This document shows, piece by piece, positions 10,511 through 22,054 of a stretch of DNA of 64,000 nucleotides. Every line of letters starts with the position of its first letter. Position 1 is the stretch's first letter. The position numbers and the translations under genes are program-made. The notes beneath the pieces were generated by a model that saw only the letters and a list, made by a program, of their open reading frames with translations, had not been told where the DNA came from and made no database searches. The stretch is from Diogma glabrata (Eukaryota; Arthropoda; Insecta; Diptera; Cylindrotomidae), in assembly GCA_963693315.1 (NCBI GenBank), contig OY856188.1, positions 202,369,602 to 202,433,601 of the forward strand, read 5' to 3'.

Positions 10511-11969
10511 GTTGAAAATATTGGTATGAAATTGGTAAAAAATGGTATTATATAAATCCATAAAGAAATGGTATTAGTTAAATAAAGTTCGATGGTATGA
10601 AAGTTCATAAATAGCTTCTTATAAATTGCATATATTTATGTATAAAGATAATTTATAAGCATTTGTATAAATTATATATCATAAGTTTATGAGTTTCGTG
10701 TGATAAAAATTGGTATATATTATAAACCATGAGTTTATTGGCTTGGTATAATAAAAATTGGAATAAGTTACATATCATCAGTTTATTAGTTCGTTATATA
10801 ATCTATATATATTAAATTTATACCTACACGTATAAACTCGTTTAATAATTAATATAATCTATAAATTTTATACCTACCATTACGAAAGTTTTAAACCAAA
10901 GCATAAAATATATACCAATTTTTTTATGTTAATTAAAATACATTTTTTTGTTTGACATTTTTATTTTCAAAAAATTCATTATATATAACAATGCGTTTTT
11001 CGTAATATCCTACTTCACATTCTTTTTGTTAAAATGTATGTTTTTTTAATTTTTCGCGATGTCGCTTTACAATATCCCAAGCAGAAATTAGTTAAGGAAA
11101 ACCTGAACACAGTAAGGGTAAGGGTACAGTAACCTGAATACAGTAAGGGCATGATCAGGGACGTAGGAAAGCAAACATGCGAATGACGATTTGATCCAAA
11201 TGAAAATAAAATTCTTGAGAAACCAACTTTTAGCTAATCGCAAGTAGTTTCATTCATTGATAACTCACGAAAAAAATCATCGTATGTGTTTTCTCCTTAA
11301 CATTCACGCCATACTCTTCGCCGATTATTACAGTCACGTAACCTGAAACAACTCGTCCAAGCATGGATCACGTACATGTTTACTTTAAAATTAAACCGAA
11401 TCACATATTGTTTGACATTACGATATTGTGGACTATTTTATTCAACTTATATGAAAAACTCTTACCTGCATATAGAAAATCGAAGTAATCCAAATTCCCG
11501 AATTTATTTACTTGCATTACTCGTGCATTTATGCCGTGCAAAAATGTAATGAAAATTCCGCATTGTATTTTCAACATGACTGCACAAAACTCTATCTCTA
11601 AACTCTACTCTAACTCTAACTCAAAACAATTTCTGTACCAAACGCGTATAGCGCAATAAAAATAGCGGTGTTTTTTTCCCATCTTATACTAATTTGGTAT
11701 AGAAATGGTTATTTTCAATTTATAAACCTCCATACTTTATAAGATTAGAAAATAAATTGTATACCAAAAATTGATAAACGCGCGCGTCACATTGAAATAA
11801 CAGTGCTTTTACCTGAGTTTATATTATGTGGTGTAAAATTGGAAAGTTGAACTTATAAATTGTCTGAATACTTTGCACTTTATAAAATTCAATCTCATTT
11901 TTCGCATACATAAACTTTATAAAGAGAACGTTATTGAAAAAGTATCAATTTTAGACTAAAATTTTCAAC
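10511..11969. mobile_element. 1.46-kb AT-rich non-autonomous insertion in the jockey RT
   Basis: This block separates two adjacent parts of one RT (SYRPISLLP at 11990 and TISKLFEK at 10500), so it is an insertion. Its edges carry a short inverted repeat, GTTGAAAAT at 10511 and ATTTTCAAC at 11961. It is rich in TTTATA/TATAAA motifs near both ends and has no coding frame. Around 11080-11170 it contains a patch (TATCCCAAGCAGAAAT followed by GGGCATGATCAGGG) related to the element at 12538-12905. I cannot define a clear target duplication. Confidence 0.6.
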
Positions 11970-12430
11970 AGGGTGGGAGTAATGATATTGGTCTATACGA
12001 GTTTTTGTAATTTGGTGATTTATTCGGTTTTAGTATCATAATCACTTCTGCTACTTTCCATTGCATCGGTACATATCTTAATCGGAATGCTGCATTAAGG
12101 ATATGAAGTATTTTGCGCATACCTTTGTCAGGTAGCATTTTAACAACTTCACTGGTGATTAAATCGTAGCCTGGGGCCTTTTTCGGAACCAATCTTTTGC
12201 TTCTTTAATAGCTGTCTTTACTTGTATGCACAGATTATATAAAATAATTTTGTGTTCTAGAGATCGAGTTGTATTCCAAATTTTACGTGCCTTGCTTTTT
12301 GATTTTATCAATTTTCTTAATTCCATGGGAAAGTTTGCGTTTAGATTACGATAAGGATGCGGTGCTGGAGTAATTTTCGTTGCTGCTGTATGTACAACTT
12401 TATGTAAAATGTACATATATGTAAAATGTA
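11970..12430 (-). pseudogene. jockey-like RT fragment (linker and RT start)
   Basis: Two overlapping minus-strand frames make up one decayed region. The first (12159-12416) encodes the linker between endonuclease and RT (ELRKLIKSKSKARKIWN). The second (11965-12192) encodes the RT N-terminus with KKAPGYDLITSEVVKML and SYRPISLLPP. The switch of frame near 12170-12190 marks a frameshift. It continues directly into 10113-10510 once the intervening insertion is removed. Confidence 0.75.
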
Positions 12431-12537
12431 CAGCTTTAATCAGCCTTTCTAGCTCTATTTCTAGCTGTTCCAGTGCACAGGAGAACGACTAAGGATTCTA
12501 AATCTATAAATCTCAATTATAGTATCCCGAGCAGAAA

Positions 12538-12905
12538 TTTTTTAGGGCTCAAATACGGCCCTGATCAGGTTAGCCCTAGTTTGATAGGGCCTTGATCATG
12601 AGTGTAACGCTTTTGCCTAATCAGGCCCTGATTGGGATAAACGGATCAGGCACCGATCAAGTTTTCCATATAAAATTAAATAGGGCAAACCGTAGTAAGG
12701 CATTTTGTATCAGGACCTGATCAGATTGCCCAGCTAGGGTTCAGATACGAAAAATCAAATCAGGGCCGGATATATCCAAATAAGGTTTGCCCTAAAAGGG
12801 TATTCTACTTCAGGTCCGGAACAGGCCCACATCAGATTGCCCTAATAGGACTTGCCCTATCTGACCGTGATCAGGCCTCACAGTATTCAGGCATTCCCTA
12901 ACTAA
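12538..12905. mobile_element. MITE-like element rich in CCTGATCAGG motifs
   Basis: About 370 bp with a base composition unlike its flanks, built from many diverged copies of a GGGC..GATCAGGCCC-type motif in both orientations. The left edge reads TATCCCGAGCAGAAATTTTT and the right edge CCCTAACTAAGAACAAATTT, giving a loose inverted repeat. A related fragment sits at about 11080. No coding frame. Confidence 0.5.
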
Positions 12906-13410
12906 GAACAAATTTTAGAGAAAAATATAGAAGTGAAAGCGATATGGTAGTGATAGAAGGTAAATTAGCACACAATGTATTTATCTGTAGGACAGTTATA
13001 AATAAAGATAGTCCATATGTACAAATATTGAACACTATCGATTTTGGAATGAAAATTCCTCAGTCCTCAATAAAAATTGAATCGTTAGACAAATTTAATA
13101 TATTACAAGTAGGAACCAATAATGATGCAAATGTTTCAGAAAACATCATTAAGGAAGGAGATATTATGTCAAAAATTTTCGAAAAAAATAACAACTTAGA
13201 CCCTGATATTAACAGTAATATTAAAGAAATAATATCAAATTACATAGATATTTTTTCAATTGAAAAGGAAAAACTATCGGTCAACAACTTCTACAGGCAA
13301 ACTATACATTTAAAAGATGATAACCCAGTACATACAAAGTCTTATCGACTCCCATATTCACAAAAGGAGGAAATCAAACAGCAAGTTGATATAATACTAA
13401 AAGATGGTAT
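12906..13410 (+). pseudogene. gypsy-2 pol, piece 1 (PR-RT linker and RT start)
   Basis: Open from ATG 12944 to the insertion point. It reads a post-protease linker and then a typical RT entry (FYRQTIHLKDDNPVHTKSYR followed by LPYSQKEEIKQQVDIILKDG). The frame is cut at 13410 by the T-run of a non-LTR element and resumes after its target duplication at 17767. Upstream LTR, gag and protease of this element are not visible, so it is 5' truncated. Confidence 0.85.
13399..13410. repeat. target site duplication, left copy
   Basis: AAAAGATGGTAT, repeated exactly at 17767-17778 on the other side of the non-LTR element. It lies within gypsy-2 RT, and the frame is continuous across it after removal of the insert. 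Confidence 0.92.
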
Positions 13411-16400
13411 TTTTTTTTTTTTTTTTTTTTTTTTATTGGAGGGCCTTGAGACTTACAGTTCAAGTAGCACTGCGACCTGAAGGTCTATTGTGCTTACCCT
13501 GATTTTGTTATTAGTCAGTCGTCGTCTGTGCCGTTACTGCTTGTATTCTGTCATCCAAGTTGAGACTTTTAATAAAATTAATTAGCTCAATTGGAGTGAC
13601 GTTTTGTGGTAATGGAAGTGTTAGTCTTCTATGACCAAGTTGGTTGTATCTGTGCCCAGAGAGTTCAGGACAGCTGCAGATGACGTGTTCCATCGTTTCC
13701 GCATCCGAGTAGCAGAATCTGCACCTGTCGGAAATAACAAGGCCTATTTTGTTAAGATGGTGGTTTAAAGGACCATGTCCAGTAACGCACCACGTTAGAA
13801 TTCTTAGAGACTCTCTGTTTAAGTCGATTGTTTTTAGGGGTGAAACAGGGAGGTTACCTAGAAACTTCTTGGAGTGTACTAGTCCCTCTCTGCTTTTCCA
13901 TAATTTAGCATTTTGTTCTTGTTCCATTGTTTGGATTGTGCTTTTGAGCGAACTCTTGGCCATTCCAAAGCATGGTTCCGGCCCAACAAATTTTTTATTG
14001 GCACCTTGCTTTGCTAAAGCGTCAGCGATAGCATTTCCTTGTATTCCTGTGTGGCTAGGTGCCCACACAAGTGTTACTGTGTTATTGCACGAGATTTTTA
14101 ATAGATTTTGGTAGCATTCCCATACCAGTTTTGAATCAAAGCGCGTAGATTTTAGTGCCAAGAGTGCTGCTTGGCTGTCAGAGATAATATATATTTCAAT
14201 ATTTTGGTATTTTCTTTCAGCGCATAGCAAAGCGCAACTGCTAATGGCAAAAATTTCGGCTTGAAATATGGTTGTTGTGGTGCCTAAAGCAACCGTTTGT
14301 TTTGTTCTAGGACCAAACACTCCTGCTCCCGTGCCCATGTTGGTTCGAGAACCATCTGTGTACCAGATGCTGGCGTTATGTGGCAGTGACCGTATGTAGT
14401 TTTTAATAAGATCTCTGGCCAATATCTTGACATCAAAGTGCCTATCTAAATCTATTGTTTTTGGCATACAATCCGAAATATGGTATGTATGCAGTTCAGC
14501 TCGTAATTCAGAAAGGATTTTAAGGTGTCCAGTTAGATTACCCGGCTTAAACCCTTCTGTGAGTTGCAGTCTATGAACGCTCAACACCGCTACAGATTTA
14601 ACATGTAGGTGCAATGGAGAAAGCTTTAAAAGAATCTCCATTGCTGACGTTGGCGTGGTTTTGAAAGCACCTGTGGCACTAAGACACAGAAGCCTTTGTA
14701 TTTTTGTAAACATATTTTGAGCAGTTATTTGGCGCGTTTTAGGCCACCAAACTAAAGCTGCATATGTTAGAATTGGTTTTATAATACTTTGGTGCAACCA
14801 AAGTATCATTTTTGGGCTAAGACCCCATGTTTTCCCAAACAGGTTTCTGCATGTGAAGAAAACTTTGTTTGCCTTATCAGAGATATATTTCAGGTGTGGG
14901 TTCCAAGTTAGTTTGCTATCCAGGATCACACCTAAATATCTAACCTCTTTTGATGTTTGTATTGGATCGCCGTTTAGAACAGGAGAAACGAAATTGAAGT
15001 TTCTCCTGTTTGTGAAAACGACAATGCTTGTTTTTTGTGGGTTGATCGACAGTCCTAATCTGTTGCACCATTTTGATACAATATTAAGAGCTGTCTGGGT
15101 TCGACCAGCGACAATGGAGTCATGTTTCCCTCTAACCATGACTGCCAAGTCGTCGGCATAGCCTACAGTGTTGAAGCCGGAATCATTTAGCTTAGTGAGG
15201 AGATCATCAGCCACCATTAGCCAAAGCAGCGGAGAGAGCACGCCCCCTTGCGGGCAGCCTCTAGATGCAGTAACAGTCACTGAATAATCACCTAGTGTAG
15301 CCGTTATCTTCCGACTCTGTAGCATCTTGATAATCCACGCAATGATAAGCGGGTTTATATTTTTCTTTGTGGCCATTTCAACGATAGCATTGAAGTGGAC
15401 ATTGTCAAAGGCTCCTTGTATGTCCATAAATGTACAAACAAGTGCCTCCTTATAGTTTAGGGTGCTCTCAATTTCTTTCACCATTTTGTGCAACGCCGTT
15501 TCAGTAGATTTCCCAGTCTGATAGGCGTGCTGGCTACAGTTGAGAGGGTTTTGTTTCAGACATACATGACGGATGTGATAATCCAACATCTTTTCCATTG
15601 TTTTTAATAGAAAAGATGTAAGGCTTATGGGTCTGTATGATTTGGCTTCATTTGGTTTTTTTCCTGGCTTAGGTATAAAAACAACTCTGGTTTCTCGCCA
15701 TATCTGAGGAATGTAAGCAAGGCGAAAGCTTGCTTTGAACAAACGCATGAGGTATGGAAGAATGATTGTTAGACCCTTTTGCAGAAATACCGGGAAAATT
15801 CCATCACCTCCTGGAGATTTATACGGACCGAAGGATTCTATAGCCCATCTCGCTTTGTTGGGGGTGAAAATTGTGTTGGTTAAATGATCTGCATTACTTT
15901 TAGTTGCAGGATCTAGAAGACGTACGTCTTCGTTAGCATTATCTTCCGTGCTCCATTTTATTGAGCCCGGAAAGTGGGTTTGAAGTAAAGTATCTAGTGT
16001 CTCAATACAGCTGGTGGTATACGTACCACTTGGTTTGCAGATTGAGCCTAGAGGGTTTGTGTGATCAGACGACATCAATTTTTGGAGTCGAGCTGCAGCA
16101 GGCAGATTATCTATCGTATTGCAGAGCTCTTTCCAGCTATTTCTTTTTGATTGTCTGAGTTCTTTATTATAATTGGTTAGAGCTACTCGGTACTCTGTCC
16201 AATTATTTGTTGTTTTTGCTCTGTTAAAGAGCTTGCGAACTTTATTCCTTTTCCTCTCCAAGTTACCATTCCACCAAGGTACATCTCTGCATCTTTTGGA
16301 TTGAGTTATTGGAGTATTAAGGTTGTATGCTTCAGTGATAATTTCTTGTAAATTATTTGCTGCAGAGTCAAGCTCAAATGTAGAGTTGATACTGCTGCAA

Positions 16401-17766
16401 CTATTTACATTATCATGAAGATATGTTGTGTAAAGTTCCCAGTTGGTTTTTCTTGGGTTTCTGAAGTACTGGATGCTCTTCGGGTAGTGTTCTATGTTGA
16501 AACATATATAAGCATGATCAGACATAGAAGCTTCCTTCGAAACATGCCAGTTCTTAATATGGTTAGTAGCGTTTATGTTAGTTAAAGTAAGGTCAAGGAC
16601 CTCGCCTCTGATTGCGTTTCTAAAGGTAGGCTCACTACCTTTGTTTGCAATAAACATATTGTTTGTATACAAAAATTGAAGCAGACGCTCGCCTTTTGTG
16701 TTAATGTTGCTACTTCCCCACACGGTGTGATGAGCGTTAGCATCACACGCTATTATGAGGTTATAGTGGTTATTGTTGCAATACTTGATGAGTTTCTCTA
16801 CCACTTCTGGTGGTGTCTCGTCCTCATCCCCCGGGAAGTATGCAGAAGCTAAAATGAATTTACGAAATCCACCTTGAGGAAGATGAATTTCTATCTGGAC
16901 CGTTGTAAGATCTCTACAGATAAATTCATTCAACGGAAATATTTTCAGATGTTTGTTGAAGAGAATCGCGGTTCGCGGTCTTTCCACATCTGAGAAATAG
17001 ATCAGTTTTGTATTTTTGTTTGACGATAGACCTTTTATTCTTTTGCTGTCTGCCCACGGCTCCTGTATAAATGCAAGATCGTGAGCATCCTGTTCAATTA
17101 ACCGGTTCAAATTAACTGAAGCCATTTCTGATCTGTGCAGATTAATCTGAACGCAACTTAATTTAGGTACTAGAGATTTTTGTCTATATCGTACAGGTCT
17201 TCTGTCTGACTTAGAGTAAGCTGGTGAATCAGACATTACCATAGAGTCAGACATGGTGTGTGTACTATCCGAATTAGGATAAGCTGATAAATCAGGCATG
17301 ATCCTAGAGTCAGACATGGCATGTGTGCTGTCTGGTTTAGAATAAGCTGACAAATCAGGCATGATCCTAGAGTAGGACATGGTGCACAGTTTTGTTGTTG
17401 GTTTATGTGATGCGTTTGGAGAAGCATCGCTCTCGTCTAAAACTTTATAGTTTTCCATACAATATTTATGGAGAAAGTAGGGAGGTACATTGGTCAGCCA
17501 CAACAGAGCCCTGTGCTGTGGTAAGGCTATTGAAACTGGAGGGCGCCCGGTATCCAGAGTTCCGTACTAATAATCAAGCACCCCCTTGACCATGCTAAGC
17601 TTTCGGCGTACGTGTCTCACCTTAGCTTTGGGTTTTGGACTTGATCTTGGCTTCGATTCTCACCGAGGACCTAACGGCATGGGTGACCCTACCGTTGTAG
17701 CTCCTAAGATCACTGAGTTTACTGAGCCCCATCACTGCGTCAAAGTGCCAAGTCCATTAGATGGGG
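13411..17766 (-). mobile_element. I-group non-LTR retrotransposon, 4.36 kb
   Basis: Bounded by a perfect 12-bp duplication (AAAAGATGGTAT). The 3' end is the T-run starting at 13411 (a poly-A tail on the minus strand). One long ORF with endonuclease, RT and RNase H fills most of it. Only about 260 bp lie 5' of that ORF, so a gag ORF1 is absent: either a 5'-truncated copy or a lineage with one ORF. The RNase H domain after RT places it among I/Nimb/Loa-type elements rather than jockey or CR1. Confidence 0.92.
13511..17458 (-). CDS. non-LTR retrotransposon ORF2 (EN-RT-RNase H)
   Basis: Intact 1315-codon frame from the first ATG at 17458; the frame is open 45 bp and more upstream but without ATG. 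The N-terminal 90 residues hold three copies of a 21-aa unit ending in DSTHxMSDS, encoded by 63-bp DNA repeats (17250, 17313, 17376). An APE-type endonuclease follows, from about residue 95 (SCVQINLHRS, IIACDANAHHTVWGS, SDHAYICFNI). RT follows with SYRPISLTSFLLKTME, the GCPQGGVLSPLLW motif and catalytic YADD near 766. RNase H comes next (YTDGSRTNMGTGAGVFG near 1031, SDSQAALLAL near 1093, APSHTGIQGNAIADALA), and a C-terminal cysteine cluster CRFCYSDAETMEHVICSC lies near 1243. All catalytic motifs are present; this copy could be active for ORF2 functions. Confidence 0.93.
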   Translation of the reverse strand: MENYKVLDESDASPNASHKPTTKLCTMSYSRIMPDLSAYSKPDSTHAMSDSRIMPDLSAYPNSDSTHTMSDSMVMSDSPAYSKSDRRPVRYRQKSLVPKLSCVQINLHRSEMASVNLNRLIEQDAHDLAFIQEPWADSKRIKGLSSNKNTKLIYFSDVERPRTAILFNKHLKIFPLNEFICRDLTTVQIEIHLPQGGFRKFILASAYFPGDEDETPPEVVEKLIKYCNNNHYNLIIACDANAHHTVWGSSNINTKGERLLQFLYTNNMFIANKGSEPTFRNAIRGEVLDLTLTNINATNHIKNWHVSKEASMSDHAYICFNIEHYPKSIQYFRNPRKTNWELYTTYLHDNVNSCSSINSTFELDSAANNLQEIITEAYNLNTPITQSKRCRDVPWWNGNLERKRNKVRKLFNRAKTTNNWTEYRVALTNYNKELRQSKRNSWKELCNTIDNLPAAARLQKLMSSDHTNPLGSICKPSGTYTTSCIETLDTLLQTHFPGSIKWSTEDNANEDVRLLDPATKSNADHLTNTIFTPNKARWAIESFGPYKSPGGDGIFPVFLQKGLTIILPYLMRLFKASFRLAYIPQIWRETRVVFIPKPGKKPNEAKSYRPISLTSFLLKTMEKMLDYHIRHVCLKQNPLNCSQHAYQTGKSTETALHKMVKEIESTLNYKEALVCTFMDIQGAFDNVHFNAIVEMATKKNINPLIIAWIIKMLQSRKITATLGDYSVTVTASRGCPQGGVLSPLLWLMVADDLLTKLNDSGFNTVGYADDLAVMVRGKHDSIVAGRTQTALNIVSKWCNRLGLSINPQKTSIVVFTNRRNFNFVSPVLNGDPIQTSKEVRYLGVILDSKLTWNPHLKYISDKANKVFFTCRNLFGKTWGLSPKMILWLHQSIIKPILTYAALVWWPKTRQITAQNMFTKIQRLLCLSATGAFKTTPTSAMEILLKLSPLHLHVKSVAVLSVHRLQLTEGFKPGNLTGHLKILSELRAELHTYHISDCMPKTIDLDRHFDVKILARDLIKNYIRSLPHNASIWYTDGSRTNMGTGAGVFGPRTKQTVALGTTTTIFQAEIFAISSCALLCAERKYQNIEIYIISDSQAALLALKSTRFDSKLVWECYQNLLKISCNNTVTLVWAPSHTGIQGNAIADALAKQGANKKFVGPEPCFGMAKSSLKSTIQTMEQEQNAKLWKSREGLVHSKKFLGNLPVSPLKTIDLNRESLRILTWCVTGHGPLNHHLNKIGLVISDRCRFCYSDAETMEHVICSCPELSGHRYNQLGHRRLTLPLPQNVTPIELINFIKSLNLDDRIQAVTAQTTTD

Positions 17767-18379
17767 AAAAGATGGTATAGTAGAGCCATCTATCTCTGAA
17801 CACAATAGTCCAATACTACTTGTTCCCAAAAAATTGTCAGGTAGCAAAAAAAAAAAAAAGCGTAGTTGATCTACAATCAGGTTTTCATCAAATTCCTTTA
17901 GATGAAAAATCTAGAAATATAATATCTTCTAGTACCCAGTCTGGATCCTAGAGATACACAAGACTACCTTTTGGACTCTCAAACAGTCCAAATTCGTTTC
18001 AAAGAATGATGACTTTAGCTTTCGCTAGTTTATTACCAACTAGAGCATCCCTATATATGGATGACTTAATTATATTTAGTTGCTCAAAGAAACATCACCT
18101 ACAAAATTTAGAAATGGCATTTAGAGCGGGTGAAGATAAAAATTTAAAGTTAAATCCTGAAAAATGTATTTTTTTCTAACAAGAAGAACCATATCTAGGT
18201 CACACGTGTACAAGTGAGGGTATCAAAATAAATATTTCAAAATGCAAAATCTTAAAAAACTATCCTGTCCCCAAAAACGCAGATGAAACTAAAAGATTCG
18301 TAGCGTTTGCAAACTACTATCGCAGATTTATAAAAAAATTTGCACATATCTCTATTCCATTAAATAAATTAACTCAAAA
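17767..18379 (+). pseudogene. gypsy-2 pol, piece 2 (RT fingers to thumb)
   Basis: Continues the RT from 13410 after the duplication: SEHNSPILLVPKK, then GFHQIPL, TRLPFGLSNSPNSFQRMM, the catalytic YMDDLI box near 18055, and AFANYYRRFIKKFAHISI. A long A-run near 17850 (the KKKKK part) looks slipped, and stops and shifts are present (for example TAA after CIFF near 18180). It is cut at about 18380 by the Helentron-like element and resumes at 35981. Confidence 0.82.
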
Positions 18380-18550
18380 ATATGAAAGGGCTGAATTCTC
18401 ACAGCTCTGAGATATCAAGACTTCCGTCTGAGTTAAGGATTTTGATATAGTTTTCGGCAAAAAACTTTTATAAGGACACGGTTTTTGGTGTTGGGCAGCG
18501 ATCTATATCAAACATAGCTCTTTGTTGAAGTACAACTGTAGTGATTAAAC

Positions 18551-18936
18551 CAGGGTTGTTCCTTTACGCGTAATCTAAAATAGATTACATTACATGTAAT
18601 CTATGTAATGTAATCTATGTCATCTATGTAAATTTGGTGTAATCTATTAATTTTGATTTAAGAAGAAATATGTGGAATTATTGTATTATCTCTACAGAAA
18701 TTTTTTTTCGATTTTTTTGCAAAAGACATGATCATAATATTGTCAAAAACAAGATCTTGCGATCTTGAAAAAAGTTAATTTAATTGCTAAAAAAGCTTAG
18801 AATGCACATATCAATTAAATAGATTACATAATAGTTTACATTATAGATTACACGAAAATATCTCGCGTAATTTATACGTAATCTATGCGTAATCTATACA
18901 TGTAAAGTAATCTATTTTGTCTACGGCACAACCCTG
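18551..18936. mobile_element. hAT-type MITE, 386 bp
   Basis: Perfect 8-bp duplication GATTAAAC (18543-18550 and 18937-18944). The termini CAGGGTTGTTCC and the inverse ending CACAACCCTG form an inverted repeat. The interior is built of many TAATCTATGTAAT / AGATTACAT motifs in both orientations, dense subterminal repeats typical of hAT MITEs. Non-coding. Confidence 0.9.
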
Positions 18937-19719
18937 GATTAAACATACGAAACATTTCATTGAAACATTTCATTTGAAATGTTTCATTTCTGAAATATTT
19001 CCAAAAAATATATTTCACACTTGAAATATTTCAAAAAATTAAGATTTTCAATTTTATTCATATCTGCTCTATAATACCCGTGTTCCTTTTAGGTAAACTT
19101 GCTACCCGAACCGAATTTTTAATGGAACGACTTAAATGTGAGGTGTATTAGATTTTTGATCTACTACAACTCAAATTCTTTCTTACCACACGTTTCCGAC
19201 ATTTTTTTTTTAACAATAAATTGTTTTGACAATTTTGAAAAACAATATTGCTAAACAACGTAAAAGAAAATTATTAGTTTGAAAAAATTTTAAGTTTAAA
19301 TTTTATTTTGAGTTTGTTAAATTTAAGAAAATTAATTATTACTTCACCACAATTTTAAATTGTGTGAAGTAATGCAATCTATCGTGAAAAAAAAAATCTT
19401 ACATTCCCCAAATTTTGTTTTTTCTTTTGTTTTGGACCATCCTCTATCCAAATGGCCAATAAAAATTTTGGTGTACGTCTGTGTGTGGGTGGGTGGGTGG
19501 GTGGGTTGGTGTGTGGGTGGGTGAGTTTTCTGCATAGGATCTTGATGAAACTTTGGCAAATGATACAGGTTCACTTGAAAATAGAAGATCTGGATTCATT
19601 TTAAATTTGGACAAAATGGCGGGGGGTCTCCCGAACACCTCTAAGTTTAAATCTTGAATAACTTCTGATCCCGAGCTATGATCTTATTGAAACTTAGTAT
19701 ATAAGGTTTTAATACTGTT

Positions 19720-22054
19720 TCCAATACTTCTGCATACCAACTTCCGTTTTGTCACTTCCGGTTAAAAAGTTTTTTTTTCAGGTGTTTATCCCTACTGTAG
19801 CCTACAATTACCAATCGATTTTCATGAAACGTTGCGAAAAGCTTTTAAATAACATGAGAAAGATTTTATCAGCTTTTGGAGCACATTGGATAAAGGGTTG
19901 GGGGGTCCACCATACAACAGGTGGTTTTTTCCACAAAGTTTTTATGTTTGTTGGGAGCATAAAACATTCATTCGTGAATGAATTTTGATGACACTTTGGA
20001 AAAAGATGCAAACATGTATGACAAAGAACTGATTAGTTTTTGAGCGATAGTGAACAAAGTGGTGGGGGGTCCCTGGAGCACCTGTTTTTTTGAAAGCTCT
20101 ATAACTTCTGTACCCGATAAGCGAATTAGATGAAACTTGGTACATGAGTATGTAGTACGGTTTACAATAGTTCTGCATCCCAACTTCCGGTTTTTCACTT
20201 CCGGTAAAAAAAATTTTTTTTTTCTTTTTTGAAGTTTTTTCAGTGTCTTTATGCACACTACAGCCTACAATAATGAAGTGATTATAATGAAACTTATGGA
20301 ATAGGGTTTCAATTAGTGTGAAAAGATAATTATCATGTTTTGGGACACATTGATCAAAGTGGTGGGGGGTCTACCATACAAATGCTGACTTTTCACACTT
20401 TGTTTTTTAAGTTTGTTGGGAGCATACAGACTTCATTCATTATTCAATTTTAATGACACTTTGGAAAAAGATGGAAACTTAAGTAACAAAGAACTGATTA
20501 GTTTTTGGATAATATTGGAATAAGTGGTGGGGGTCCTCCCGAACACCTGTTTAATGTGTCACACTTTTTTCAATGTTTGTTGGTAGCACACAGCATTCGT
20601 CCGTGAACGAATTTTGATGACACTTTGGAAAAAGATGCAAACATGTATGGCAAAGAACTGATTAGTTTTTGAGCGATAGTGAACAAAGTGGTGGGGGGTC
20701 CCTGGAGCACCTGTTTTTTTGAAAGCTCTATATCTTCTGTACGTGATAAGCGAATTGGATGAAACTTGGTATATGAGTATGTAGTACGGTTTAAAATAGT
20801 TCTGCATCCCAACTTCCGGTTTTTCACTTCCGGTAAAAAAAATTTTTTTGTACGTTTTTGAAGTTTTTTCAGTGTCTTTATGCACACTACAGCCTACAAT
20901 AATGAAGTGATTATAATGAAACTTATGGAATAGGGTTTCAATTAGTGTGAAAAGATAATTATCATGTTTTGGGACACATTGATCAAAGTGGTGGGGGGTC
21001 TACCATACAAATGCTGACTTTTCACACTTTGTTTTTTAAGTTTGTTGGGAGCATACAGACTTCATTCATAATTCAATTTTAATGACACTTTGGAAAAAGA
21101 TGGAAACTTAAGTAACAAAGAACTGATTAGTTTTTGGATAATATTGGAATAAGTGGTGGGGGTCCTCCCGAACACCTGTTTAATGTGTCACACTTTTTTC
21201 AATGTTTGTTGGGAGCACACAATATTCGTCCGTGAACGAATTTTGATGACACTTTGGCAAAAGATGCAAACATGTATGGCAAAGAACTGATTAGTTTTTG
21301 AGCGATAGTGAACAAAGTGGTGGGGGGTCCCTGGAGCACCTGTTTTTTTGAAAGCTCTATAACTTCTGTACGTGATAAGCGAATTGGATGAAACTTGGTA
21401 CATGAGTATGTAGTACGGTTTACAATAGTTCTGCATCCCAACTTCCGGTTTTTCTATCAGTAAAAAAATTTTTTTTGTACTTTTTTGAAGTTTTTTCAGT
21501 GTCTTTATGCACACTACAGCCTACAATAATGAAGTGATTATGATGAAACTTATGGAATAGGGTTCCAATTAGTGTGAAAAGATAATTATCATGTTTTGGG
21601 ACACATTGATCAAAGTGGTGGGGGGTCTACCATACAAATGCTGACTTTTCACACTTTGTTTTTTAAGTTTGTTGGGAGCATACAGATTTCGTTCATTAAT
21701 TTATTTTAATGACACTTTGGAAAATGATGGAGACTTAAGTAACAAAGAACTGATTAGTTTTTGGATAATATTGGAATAAGTGGTGGGGGTCCTCCCGAAC
21801 ACCTGTTTAATGTGTCACACTTTTTTCAATGTTTGTTGGGAGCACACAGCATTCGTTCGTGAACGAATTTTGATGACACTTTGGAAAAAGATGCAAACAT
21901 GTATGGCAAAGAACTGATTAGTTTTTGAGCGATAGTGAACAAAGTGGTGGGGGGTCCCTGGAGCACCTGTTTTTTTGAAAGCTCTATAACTTCTGTACCT
22001 GATAAGCGAATTGGATGAAACTTGGTACATGAGTATGTAGTACGGTTTACAATA
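19720..22054 (+). repeat. 629-bp tandem repeat array
   Basis: The phrase GTTCTGCATCCCAACT recurs at 20170, 20799 and 21428, exactly 629 bp apart; the next copy would fall at 22057 and appears at 25886 after the inserted element. Each unit holds two diverged halves of about 310 bp sharing TTTTGATGACACTTTGGAAA and AAAGAACTGATTAGTTTTT. The array decays into partial units to about 26330. Confidence 0.88.

Noticed and set aside
14853..15161. Plus-strand frames inside the non-LTR ORF2 (also 13749-14114, 15961-16158)
   Set aside because: Antisense shadows of the intact minus-strand ORF.
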